NCBI GenBank assembly: GCA_963811905.1
Contig: CAWETK010000018.1
Location: 1 to 64,000, forward strand
Length of the DNA stretch: 64,000 bases
Direction of reading: 5' to 3'
Source: DATFVA01 sp963811905
GTDB taxonomy: Bacteria; Bacteroidota; Ignavibacteria; Ignavibacteriales; Ignavibacteriaceae
Position numbers and translations under genes: made by a program. Shown piece by piece: positions 55,498 to 63,736 of the stretch (position 1 is its first letter; each line of letters begins with the position of its first letter). Below the pieces are notes generated by a model that was not told the origin of the DNA, did no database searches, and saw only the letters and a program-made list of their open reading frames with translations.

Positions 55498-56813
55498 ATG
55501 AATACAGAGTGGATAATAGGGAGTGAAAATTACGTTATTGAAGTTGCGGATCTGGATAAAAAAAAGAAAAAAATGGATATAACGTTAAAGCCCAAAGAGG
55601 ATTCAATGTATTGCCCGGACTGTCAAAGGGAAACAAGCTATCGTAAAAGCAGACGCAAGAGAGTAGTAAGAGATCTTCCAATAGGAGAATACATTGAAGT
55701 GAGGTTACATTATCAAACCATATATTATCAATGTACTGGCTGCAGTAAGTTATATAAGAAAGAATTGGATCTGGTAGAAAGGAATCAATTTGCGACAGAA
55801 AGGTTTAAGATGCTTATAGGAAAAATGTCCAATATGATACCTCCGAAACAAGTATCAGAAGAATATAATCTGGATGACAATACAGTATACAGGTATGAAG
55901 ATTACTTTCTAAAAAAAAACTCTTGCCGGTAAGCTATGATAATTTAATAAATATAGGAGTAGATGAGATATCATTTAAGAAAGGACACAAGTACATAACA
56001 ATAATTTATGATCTCTCCGATGGTAAAGCAAAACCGATAGATTATATTGAGGGAAACAAAAGGGAGTCACTGGAAGCTTTCTTCCGGAAACTAACAGAAC
56101 AGCAGAAATCATCAATAAAGACAGTAAATACCGATATGGCAAAAGCCTATATAGCTGCTATCCAGGGAGAATTACCTGAAGCTGATATAATAATCGATAA
56201 ATATCATCTGGTAAATCTGCTAAATCAGGCAATAGATTCATTAAGAAAAACAATAGTGGGCGGGATGACAACTCAGACGAATAAACAGATTATGAGAAAA
56301 GGAGACTTAAGGATGTCAGAAAAGGAAATCGAAAAAATACAGGAGCAAATAGGAGTATTAACAAAGAAAGAAAGAAGTAGAACCAGATGGGTTTTATTGA
56401 AACGTCAAAAAAACCATAGCGAAGATCAGGCAGGATTACTTGCTAAGTTAGAGAAATTAAATAGCCCGCTTTATAAAGCATATTTACTAAAAGAACAGTT
56501 TTATGATATTTACAAATCAGGCGGCAATGTAGAGCAATCAGTTCAAAGAATAAAAAGCTGGGTAGAAGAAGTTAAACAGACAAAACTCAGAGCTCTAATA
56601 GATTTTTGTAAAACTGTAGAGAGCAATATTGGTTATATATCAAACTACTTTAAATACGGCAGAACCAGTGGAGCTATTGAGGGAGTCAATAATAAAATAA
56701 AGTTAATTAAAAGAATGGGATACGGTTACAAAGATCAAGACTATTTCTTTAGAAAAATCAGAAGTAAATTTTATAATTTACCCCGATTACATCTATTATT
56801 TGCATTGTTATAG
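55498..56813 (+). mobile_element. ISL3-family transposase, split by -1 frame break at an A9 run
   Basis: Two overlapping frames make one ISL3 transposase of ~438 residues. The first (55498-55932) has the N-terminal zinc finger 'YCPDCQRET' and 'YYQCTGCSKLY' and a helix-turn-helix. The second (read through 55911-56813) has the DDE domain: 'IGVDEISFKKGHKYITIIYD', 'VNTDMAKAYIAAIQ' and 'GAIEGVNNKIKLIKRMGYGY'. They join if the frame shifts back by one at nine A's (55911-55919), giving 'YFLKK...LPVSYDNLINIGVDE'. Single-gene ISL3 transposases are the rule, so an A-run miscount is the first explanation; programmed -1 slippage is the alternative. Ends of the IS are not resolved. Confidence 0.85.
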
Positions 56814-56944
56814 GGAATAGAAACCGGTTATCAAAGAAATAAATATCTATTATCTGGTCGCTGAAAACAAATAAAAAAAATGATGCTTGCATTTGGTTGC
56901 AAAAATTAAATAATTGCTGTATTAAGTTTTTGCAGGAGAAAAAT

Positions 56945-57376
56945 ATGGAAAATTTTAACGCAGAATCTTTAAATTTTGAAAACCGTAAACATTATTACGA
57001 AATCTGGCAGAAGTACAAAGCTAAAGAGGCGCTTGAAGAAGAGGAGAGTACTATTGCAGAACTGATGGCTTTGCATAAAGAATGGTATCATTTCTGGGAA
57101 TCAACTGATTTTGACTATAAATTTACTCCTGAAGTGGATGAGTTCGATCCTTTCCTGCATATTGTCTTCGATACAGTAATAATGAATCAGATCAATATAC
57201 GTGACCCCGAACAGGTGAGGTTCACTTATAATAAATTGACGGCAAGAGGTGATTCCCACCTGGAGGCAATCCATAAAATTGCTTTGATACTTACTGAGGA
57301 GTTTTTCCCTGTTATGAAGCATGGCAAAGAATTCAATAATAAAAGATATGTTCGTAAACTTAAAGAGCTCAGATAA
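56945..57376 (+). CDS. DUF1841-like protein
   Basis: A 143-residue cytoplasmic protein starting at the ATG 56945 with 'gcaggag' upstream; an earlier in-frame start at 56897 has no ribosome binding site. The body ('NRKHYYEIWQKYKAKEALEE', 'FDPFLHIVFDTVIMNQINI', 'GDSHLEAIHKIALILTEEFF') follows the DUF1841 pattern of His-containing helices ending in a short basic tail. The function of the family is unknown. It sits between an ISL3 transposase and an IS4 remnant, so its neighbourhood has been rearranged, but the gene looks intact. Confidence 0.68.
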   Translation: MENFNAESLNFENRKHYYEIWQKYKAKEALEEEESTIAELMALHKEWYHFWESTDFDYKFTPEVDEFDPFLHIVFDTVIMNQINIRDPEQVRFTYNKLTARGDSHLEAIHKIALILTEEFFPVMKHGKEFNNKRYVRKLKELR

Positions 57377-57631
57377 ATATTGGGGTACACTTTTTACTTC
57401 TTACTTTTGTCTTGATTCGTACCATACACCCATACAGTCTTAGCTCGGCCAGCCGGCAACTAATTTACCGTTCGGCTTTAGCCAACGGACCTGGACCATC
57501 AACAAAAATCCAGGCTTTAGCCACATTGCTTGAGATAAATATCTTGACCTAAAAAATCGCGCCGGAGTCGAAAATCCCGCCGATTGGCGAGACGAAGATC
57601 CCGATTTTAGCGCATAGGCGTAAAACCAAAA
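57377..57631. other. Intergenic, GC-richer palindromic DNA
   Basis: No gene. Short palindromic pieces include 'ccgttcggctttagccaacgg' (57467-57487) and 'cggagtcgaaaatcccgccgattggcgagacgaagatcccga', related in wording to the repeat family elsewhere. Confidence 0.45.
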
Positions 57632-58470
57632 GCATTTATAATGTCATTCATATAATATACCAATTGGGCAAATCAGTTAGGATTAATGATAAATTCCACG
57701 GTATCAAAACAAGCAGTTTGTAAGAGGATGACAGAATCACTAGTAGTATTTCTGAATAGTCTGCTAAAGGCGATAATGGAAGAATCGCTTAAGTCAAAAG
57801 TAAAGAATAATATTTCAGGTAAGTTAAAACAATTTAAGGGCATTCTAATAGAGGATAGTACAACAATACAGTTGGACAACAAATTCAGTAAGGAATATCC
57901 GGGTAACAGGAACCACAAGGGAAAAGAATATGCGATATTGAAAATACAGAGTATATATATGATATCCTGAAGAGAAGATTTTTAAGATTTGAGATAACAA
58001 ATTTCAGAAACAATGATCAAGGTTATTCAGGGAATATAATAGATATTGCCAAAGCAGGAGACTTAGTTATAAGAGACTTGGGATATTTTGTCCTGAAAGT
58101 ATTCAAGAGGCTCATAGAGCAAAAAATATATTTTATCAGCAGGCTAAGAAAAGATATAAATATATATTCAGAAGAAGAAAAACCGATTGATTAGCAAAAA
58201 TGCTGAAAAAGCGCGGTAATCTTGATATAGAAGTCTTTGCAGGTGAAGCAGAAAAAATCCCTGTACGATTAGTTGCTATACCTGTGGATGATAGCATTGC
58301 AGAGAAAAGGCGACGTAACCTTAGAAACAATAGAGATAAAAGAATGAACCCGAGTAAGAAGCATTTATTTTTGTTGGGTTGGAATTTATTTATATCAAAT
58401 GTGGAAAAAGAAAAACTGAGTGATAAAGAAATAGCTTTGCTTGCGAATCAACATTCGGGCGGGCTGTTGA
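57632..58470 (+). pseudogene. Decayed IS4-family transposase
   Basis: Pieces of one IS4/DDE_Tnp_1 transposase in three frames. The 5' part (~57632-57958) has 'WANQLGLMINSTVSKQAVCK' after an in-frame stop and the first catalytic Asp in 'ILIEDSTTIQL'. An extra two bases in 'agtatatatatg' (57948-57959) shift the frame to 'LKRRFLRFEITNFRNNDQGY' with the second Asp in 'LVIRDLGYFVLKVF'. A missing T at ~58190 shifts again to 'LKKRGNLDIEVFAGEAEKIP' and 'LFISNVEKEKLSDKEIALL', where it ends. The C-terminal Glu domain is gone and the sequence runs directly into repeat copy C. This is a dead insertion remnant. Confidence 0.8.
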
Positions 58471-58530
58471 GTCCTCGAAATCCCGCGCACATTCTTATAA
58501 GTTTTCAACGCGGGATATCGAAGCCACCGA
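58455..58530. repeat. REP-like palindrome, copy C (right arm conserved)
   Basis: Inner stem tcccgcg / cgcggga (58481-58487 with 58509-58515) and right arm 'tatcgaagccaccga', identical to copy A; the left arm ('gggcgggctgttgag') is diverged. It replaces the missing 3' end of the IS4 transposase. Confidence 0.65.
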
Positions 58531-58604
58531 AAACAAGTAAATTGTTCAATAATTTATAGTGTTCCTTGAATTATTTTGAAAAAAAATCTTACAGAGGATA
58601 CTTT

Positions 58605-58690
58605 CCAATCAGCCAATCAGCCAATCACCCAATCAGCCAATCATCCAATCACTCAATCATCCAATCCCTCAATCACCCAATCACTCTTCT
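58605..58690. repeat. Period-8 microsatellite (caatcagc/caatcact), copy 3
   Basis: About eleven imperfect units between the IS4 remnant and the 3' end of the MocR gene, same orientation as copies 1 and 2 relative to the minus-strand gene. Confidence 0.8.
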
Positions 58691-58742
58691 CCGCGATTCC
58701 ATACTTATCCACGTTTGTAACCTGTAATCTTGCAATGCATTA

Positions 58743-60224
58743 CTACCTTGTTAATATTTCCTTTAGCTTTTTTACTCCCTTCTGAATATCCTTTTTATCA
58801 AATGATGTGTACCCGAGCATTATTGCGGGATCTTTGAAAAATCTAATTGAAGAACGTGACATTGGGACGACGGTAATATTATTTTTTTTGGCCTCTTCAG
58901 CAATTTTCTTATCATCTGAATGTTTTGGAAGCCAGCCGATGATGTGCATACCCGCCGGGGAGTCTTCAACATTAATTAAACCGCCTAATTCTTTTTTGAT
59001 TTCATTTATTAAAATATCCTGTCTTTTTTTATAAAGTACTCTCATTCTTCTGATATGTTTTGTGAAGTGACCATCTCTTAAAAAAAGGTAAGTTATAATT
59101 TGTTCAAATACCGGGTTTTGAATGTCCGTCATCAGCTTGGCGGCAGCAAGTAGTTCATACAGCCCCGGATCAGTAACAACTAAATAGCCTAACCGGAGTC
59201 CTGGGAACAGCACCTTGCTGAATGTACCTGAATAAATGACCGAATTATTTTTGTCCATTCCCTGTAATGATGGAAGCGGACTGCCGGCATAACGGAATTC
59301 ACTATCATAATCATCTTCAATTATCAGGCAGTTATTTTTCTTTGCAAATTGTAAAAGTTCTCTTCTTCTCTCATCTCCCATAACTGCACCGGTTGGATAT
59401 TGGTGCGAAGGAGTTGTATAAATTAATTTAGGTTTTGAATAATTCTTTAATATATATCCGATGTCAATTCCATCTGAATCCACCGGGGCAGGACAAACTT
59501 TTGCCTGAGAAAATTTCAGCGCAAATTTGATTCCGAAATATCCGGGGTCTTCAATTACAACCTTATCATCTTTATCAACTAAAGCCCTTACGATTATATC
59601 CAGTCCTTGTTGTGAACCGTTTACTATAATTACCTGGTCGGTTTCACAATTTACAGCTCTGTACGTCCTTAAATATTTTGCAATTTCTCCCCTTAATGGT
59701 TGGTATCCAGCCGCATCACTGTATCTCAAGTGAACACTCGAATAGATTTGCGATGTCTGGTTAATTAACTTCAGCCACGTTTTAATTGGAAAATCATCCA
59801 GGGAGGGTACGCTTGTTTGAAACGGAATTATTTTTTGTGGAGCTATAGCTTTGCGGTAATGATTCATTGACTCCATTTGGCCGCTGATCTTCGAAAATAT
59901 TTTTTTCTCTGATATTTTGGCTGGGGCACTCTCTTTTGCGTGTAATTTTTTATCCGGTATTTCACTTACATAAGAGCCGGATCCTGGTTTTCCATTGATG
60001 TATCCTTCCAGTAATAACTGCTGAAATGCGGCTGCTACTGTGTGACGGGAGATATTTAATTCGGCAGCTAAAGTCCGTGTTCCTGGAAGTTTTTGCCCGA
60101 ATGAGAATTTTCCCTCACGGATTGATTTTCTGATTAAACCATATAGCTGTTCATATAAAGGGATTTCTGATAAGTAATTTATCTTAAATGCAACTAAAGG
60201 TATTTCATCTATCTGTTTTGACAT
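58743..60224 (-). CDS. MocR-family (GntR + aminotransferase) transcriptional regulator
   Basis: A 493-residue regulator. The N-terminal GntR winged helix is at ~17-90 ('PLYEQLYGLIRKSIREGKFS', 'GTRTLAAELNISRHTVAAAF', 'GYINGKPGSGSYVSE'). A type I aminotransferase-like domain follows; the PLP Lys is expected in 'YSGTFSKVLFPGLRLGYL' near residue 330, and 'IEDDYDSEFRY' supplies the pyridoxal Asp. MocR proteins sense PLP or amino-compounds. The gene is divergent from the SDR gene, with 132 bp between the starts, so it may control the operon at 60357-63674. It may also regulate its own expression. Confidence 0.9.
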   Translation of the reverse strand: MSKQIDEIPLVAFKINYLSEIPLYEQLYGLIRKSIREGKFSFGQKLPGTRTLAAELNISRHTVAAAFQQLLLEGYINGKPGSGSYVSEIPDKKLHAKESAPAKISEKKIFSKISGQMESMNHYRKAIAPQKIIPFQTSVPSLDDFPIKTWLKLINQTSQIYSSVHLRYSDAAGYQPLRGEIAKYLRTYRAVNCETDQVIIVNGSQQGLDIIVRALVDKDDKVVIEDPGYFGIKFALKFSQAKVCPAPVDSDGIDIGYILKNYSKPKLIYTTPSHQYPTGAVMGDERRRELLQFAKKNNCLIIEDDYDSEFRYAGSPLPSLQGMDKNNSVIYSGTFSKVLFPGLRLGYLVVTDPGLYELLAAAKLMTDIQNPVFEQIITYLFLRDGHFTKHIRRMRVLYKKRQDILINEIKKELGGLINVEDSPAGMHIIGWLPKHSDDKKIAEEAKKNNITVVPMSRSSIRFFKDPAIMLGYTSFDKKDIQKGVKKLKEILTR

Positions 60225-60356
60225 AATGTGATATAAAATAATGGCACGGTTGTTTTATCAGATAATGGCTCGTTATAAGATAATAATTTCAATTATGTTT
60301 TTTCATATTATTAAGGAAATATTTCTTGTAATACCGATAAATAATAAGGTTTTGGT

Positions 60357-61145
60357 GTGAAAAAGATATTAATAACAGGTACATCAAGAGGACTGGGACG
60401 GGCCCTGGCAATAGAATTGTCTGAAAGGAATTATGCTGTAATAGCTGCAGCAAGAAAAATAAATGACTTAAAGGATCTGAATGTTCTAAAAACAATTTCT
60501 CTGGATGTAACCAATGATGAGCAAATAACAAAAGCTGCCGCCGATTGCGGCGGTATAGATATTCTGATTAATAATGCCGCCTACACTGTTGCGGGTCCGC
60601 TTGAAAGTATCCCGATAGAAGAAATTAAAAAAGAATATGAAACAAATGTAATTGGTCCCTTAAAGCTCATTAAAACATTTCTTCCGGGAATGCGGGAAAA
60701 GGGGGGAGGGATAATTGTAAACATTTCCTCTGCAGCCGATAGGTTTGCACCTCCGTATGGAGGATCTTATTCGTCTGCTAAAGCTGCATTGGCAATGATG
60801 AGTGAAGCTTTGCATTTTGAATTAAAACATTTTGGAATAAAAGTAATATTGATAGAGTCCGGCTCTATTAAAACTGATATGCCGGTGAAGCAAAAGCATT
60901 TTACATCGCCTGAATATCAGCCATTGGATGAGCAGATGAAATTACGGTTTGATGATTACTTAAAAAATGATAAACGGCCGGAACCCTCTGAAATTGCCGG
61001 AATTATTGCTGATAAAATGGAAGATCCCGAGACTAATTTCAAAGTCCCTGTAGGCAAAGATGCGGAGTATATGATCTCGCAGCATTCAGGAATGAGTGAA
61101 GAAAAATGGCAGAATTCTCTAATGTTTAAGGGGCTTAACTGGTAG
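60357..61145 (+). CDS. Short-chain dehydrogenase/reductase
   Basis: A 262-residue SDR starting at GTG (60357) with 'aagg' upstream. The NAD(P) motif is 'TGTSRGLG', followed by 'NNAA' and the catalytic Y-x-x-x-K in 'PYGGSYSSAKAALAMMSEAL' with the Ser in 'VNISSAAD'. The 'classical' type fits. It is the first gene of a run that includes a membrane protein, a DHFR-like reductase and an epoxide-hydrolase-like enzyme, so it may act on a hydrophobic or xenobiotic compound; that is inference. It is divergent from the MocR gene. Confidence 0.88.
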   Translation: MKKILITGTSRGLGRALAIELSERNYAVIAAARKINDLKDLNVLKTISLDVTNDEQITKAAADCGGIDILINNAAYTVAGPLESIPIEEIKKEYETNVIGPLKLIKTFLPGMREKGGGIIVNISSAADRFAPPYGGSYSSAKAALAMMSEALHFELKHFGIKVILIESGSIKTDMPVKQKHFTSPEYQPLDEQMKLRFDDYLKNDKRPEPSEIAGIIADKMEDPETNFKVPVGKDAEYMISQHSGMSEEKWQNSLMFKGLNW

Positions 61146-61166
61146 CAACAAAAATGAGATAATGAA

Positions 61167-61622
61167 ATGGAAAATACTATTTTAATAATCGCAGCAATTT
61201 TAATGGGAATAATATTTCTTGCGGGTTTGTACGAACGATTTGTAAATATGCCGGACTGGTTCTCAGACCCGCCGGCTTCTTTTGCTTATATAAGGGAACA
61301 TACGCCGAAAGCAAAGAAAATACATATCCCTCTGCAGGTTCTTTTTCTGTTGAGTTTCTTCATAGCATTAATATTAAACTGGGATGATGTCTCTGTACGT
61401 ACTTATTTGCTGCTCTCGATTGCCGCTTATATATTAATTGTAGTATCAACTGTTAAATATTTTGCTAAGGAAATTATTGCTTTCTCTGAAACGCCTGAGG
61501 ATACACCTGCTTCTCAGGACCTGATCAGTAGAGCAAAGCTTTGGGAGAAATGGACAATAATCAGAAATGTTCTGCAGCTGCTTGGTCTGGTATTCCTGAT
61601 TTTGGCTGTCATCAGTAAGTAA
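61167..61622 (+). CDS. Four-helix membrane protein (DUF1772-like)
   Basis: A 151-residue membrane protein with four predicted helices (~4-20, ~52-72, ~82-98, ~132-148). The N-terminal 'GIIFLAGLYERFVNMPDWFS' and 'PPASFAYIREHTP' recall DUF1772/anthrone-oxygenase-like small membrane proteins, but the match is weak. It starts 21 bp after the SDR stop, so it is in the same operon. Function unknown. Confidence 0.65.
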   Translation: MENTILIIAAILMGIIFLAGLYERFVNMPDWFSDPPASFAYIREHTPKAKKIHIPLQVLFLLSFFIALILNWDDVSVRTYLLLSIAAYILIVVSTVKYFAKEIIAFSETPEDTPASQDLISRAKLWEKWTIIRNVLQLLGLVFLILAVISK

Positions 61623-61659
61623 CTAAATTAAAAATCAATTAAATGATCGTGGAAGTAAT

Positions 61660-62175
61660 ATGAAGATTAGTATCTATATCGCAATTTCTGCAAATGGAAT
61701 GATTTCAAATTCACGGAACGTGCCTGATTGGCTGTCCCAGGAATATGGTAAAGGTTTTGTGAAAATATGCCGGGAAAAAAAGGCAGTAATCATGGGCAAA
61801 ACAACTTATAATATCCTGGCTCCTGATAATCTGCCGCTAAAAGATGAAGGGACAACAATCGTACTGACGTCTGACGTGCAGCAAATACCGGCTGATAAAA
61901 CCGTAGTATTTACAAACCAATCACCCGTTGAGATAATTTCGCTGCTTGAAAAAATGGGACATACGGAAGCGGTTATAATTGGCGGTTCCATTGTAATAAG
62001 CGAATTTATTGGCTCAGGATTAGTTGATGAGGTTCATTTGGTTGTGGAACCTGTATTCTTCGGAAAAGGATTGCTTTTATTCAGCAATTCTGAATTTGAA
62101 ACTAAACTGAATCTATTAGATGCGACAAGGTTAAATTCTAATACTATTCAGCTGCACTATGAGGTGGTAAAATAA
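61660..62175 (+). CDS. Dihydrofolate reductase-family (RibD C-terminal-like) protein
   Basis: A 171-residue reductase-fold protein. The family pattern is seen in 'ISIYIAISANGMISNSRNVP', 'VIMGKTTYNILAPD', 'TIVLTSDVQ', 'AVIIGGSIVISEFIGSGLVD' and 'VEPVFFGKGLLLF'. Members use NADPH for unknown substrates; RibD proper reduces a riboflavin precursor, but this protein is shorter and stands apart from rib genes. It follows the membrane gene by 37 bp in the MocR-linked run. Confidence 0.85.
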   Translation: MKISIYIAISANGMISNSRNVPDWLSQEYGKGFVKICREKKAVIMGKTTYNILAPDNLPLKDEGTTIVLTSDVQQIPADKTVVFTNQSPVEIISLLEKMGHTEAVIIGGSIVISEFIGSGLVDEVHLVVEPVFFGKGLLLFSNSEFETKLNLLDATRLNSNTIQLHYEVVK

Positions 62176-62214
62176 TCGGAAACTGTAAGTTATTTAATCT
62201 GTGAGGGAAATATT

Positions 62215-63222
62215 ATGAAAAAGTATAAAGAAATCAGTGATGATGTGAAAATAAAGCATAATTATACATCCATAAATGGAATTAAATATCATTACGCAAA
62301 AGCTGGCAGAGGACCTTTGATTATAATGATACACGGTGCATTTGAACTTTGGTACTCTTGGCGTCTTCAGCTTGCCGCTTTGGCTGATGCAGGCTATCAT
62401 GCTGTTGCCCCGGATTTAAGAGGACACGGAAAATCTGAAGTTACTGATAACATTCGTGATTACAGCTTATTTCAGCATGCTGAGGATATAAAAGCATTGA
62501 TTGATCAACTTGGTGAAAAAGAAGTTGTTGTAATGGGGCATGATTGGGGGGCTAATTTAACATGGTTATTGCCTTTGCTTTATCCTGAATCCATAAAAGC
62601 TCTCGTTGTCTTAAGTATCCCGTTTTATCCGGAACCAAGGGATCCTGACAAGATGAAAAATTTCTTTAAGGATAAATTCAGCTTTATGGGATATTTTCAA
62701 AAGCCCGGGGCTGCTGAAGCTGAATTTGAAGAAGATCCGCAAAGGTTTTACAGGCTTTTTCTGTATGGTTTTTCCGGTGATGCACCCCAAGGAACAGTTG
62801 ATAAAATATTTGCTGGTAAACCTGCAGATGCAAAATTACTGGATGGTTTTCCCGAACCTGCAGCTTTACCCGGCTGGCTTACAAAGGAAGATATTAATTA
62901 TTATGCTGATGCCTACACGAAAACAGGCTTAACAGGAACTTTGAATTTCTACCGCAATATAAAGGAAGATTATCCATTGCTGAAAGAAACTTATTCAAAG
63001 GATCCTTCGAATAAAAATATAATAACTCAACCCATTTTATTTATCGGGGGCGGTGAAGAAGCCGCAGTTAAATATGGTGATTTTGAAACTATGAAAAATG
63101 CACTGCCCAATTTAAGAGAGACTATTATCCTGCCGGGGTGCGGACATTATCTTCAGCAGGAAAGAACCGAAGAAGTTAACGGCGCAATAATTGAGTTTTT
63201 AAATAAGGAAATAAAGTCTTAG
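62215..63222 (+). CDS. Alpha/beta hydrolase, epoxide-hydrolase-like
   Basis: A 335-residue hydrolase. Signatures of the soluble epoxide hydrolase type are 'IMIHGAFELWYSWRLQ' (oxyanion), 'APDLRGHGKSE', and the nucleophile Asp in 'VVMGHDWGANLTW'. A cap domain follows, and the His is in 'ILPGCGHYLQQERTEEV'. The Asp nucleophile in the elbow favours epoxide or haloalkane hydrolysis over esterase activity. The Tyr pair expected in the cap cannot be assigned with certainty. It is 39 bp after the DHFR-like gene. Confidence 0.86.
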   Translation: MKKYKEISDDVKIKHNYTSINGIKYHYAKAGRGPLIIMIHGAFELWYSWRLQLAALADAGYHAVAPDLRGHGKSEVTDNIRDYSLFQHAEDIKALIDQLGEKEVVVMGHDWGANLTWLLPLLYPESIKALVVLSIPFYPEPRDPDKMKNFFKDKFSFMGYFQKPGAAEAEFEEDPQRFYRLFLYGFSGDAPQGTVDKIFAGKPADAKLLDGFPEPAALPGWLTKEDINYYADAYTKTGLTGTLNFYRNIKEDYPLLKETYSKDPSNKNIITQPILFIGGGEEAAVKYGDFETMKNALPNLRETIILPGCGHYLQQERTEEVNGAIIEFLNKEIKS

Positions 63223-63338
63223 CTATGAAATGGTTTCTACATCTTACAAGGAGTGGTGTTACGGCTGAAATAATAGGAATTACAAAAGAAGTTTATGCAG
63301 TGAAAGTGTTTTATTGTGATTAATTAGACGGAGCTTTT

Positions 63339-63674
63339 ATGTTACGAATATTTTTGATTGTTGAAGCAGTTAGTTTTTTAGCTGCATCGTCAATTCATTT
63401 TGGATTTTTAATTCAGGGGTATGAGCATACTAAAGCACGTATTCCTGAGGGGATTATCGGGTTGGTTCTATTAATCGGATTGGTGCTGACTATGATTTAT
63501 CCGGCAAAGATGAATACAATTAGTCTTATTGCTCAAGCCTTTGCCTTATTCGGAACATTAGTTGGTGTATTCACAATCATTATTGGTATTGGTCCGCGTA
63601 CGCTGCCTGATATTATTTATCATGCTGTTATTATTTGTCTGCTTGTTTGGGGGCTGATTATTGCAAAGAGTTAA
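63339..63674 (+). CDS. Conserved four-helix membrane protein
   Basis: A 111-residue membrane protein with four hydrophobic segments (~2-24, ~40-58, ~62-84, ~88-108). The pattern 'SIHFGFLIQGYEHTKARIPE' with 'HA' late is a conserved but uncharacterised small membrane family. It lies 116 bp after the hydrolase gene; a 32-codon open frame in between has no support. 'agacggagc' precedes the ATG. Function unknown. Confidence 0.68.
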   Translation: MLRIFLIVEAVSFLAASSIHFGFLIQGYEHTKARIPEGIIGLVLLIGLVLTMIYPAKMNTISLIAQAFALFGTLVGVFTIIIGIGPRTLPDIIYHAVIICLLVWGLIIAKS

Positions 63675-63736
63675 GCGCAGCTGTGGGGCGGAGTCTCCAG
63701 GGAAAAAAATCTGTCAAATAATTAAGGCTTAAAATT

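Noticed and set aside
58576..58785. 69-codon open frame on the plus strand
   Set aside because: Most of it is the translation of the period-8 microsatellite.
63225..63323. 32-codon open frame between the epoxide-hydrolase-like gene and the membrane gene
   Set aside because: It is short, has no ribosome binding site and no recognisable motif; a relic cannot be excluded.
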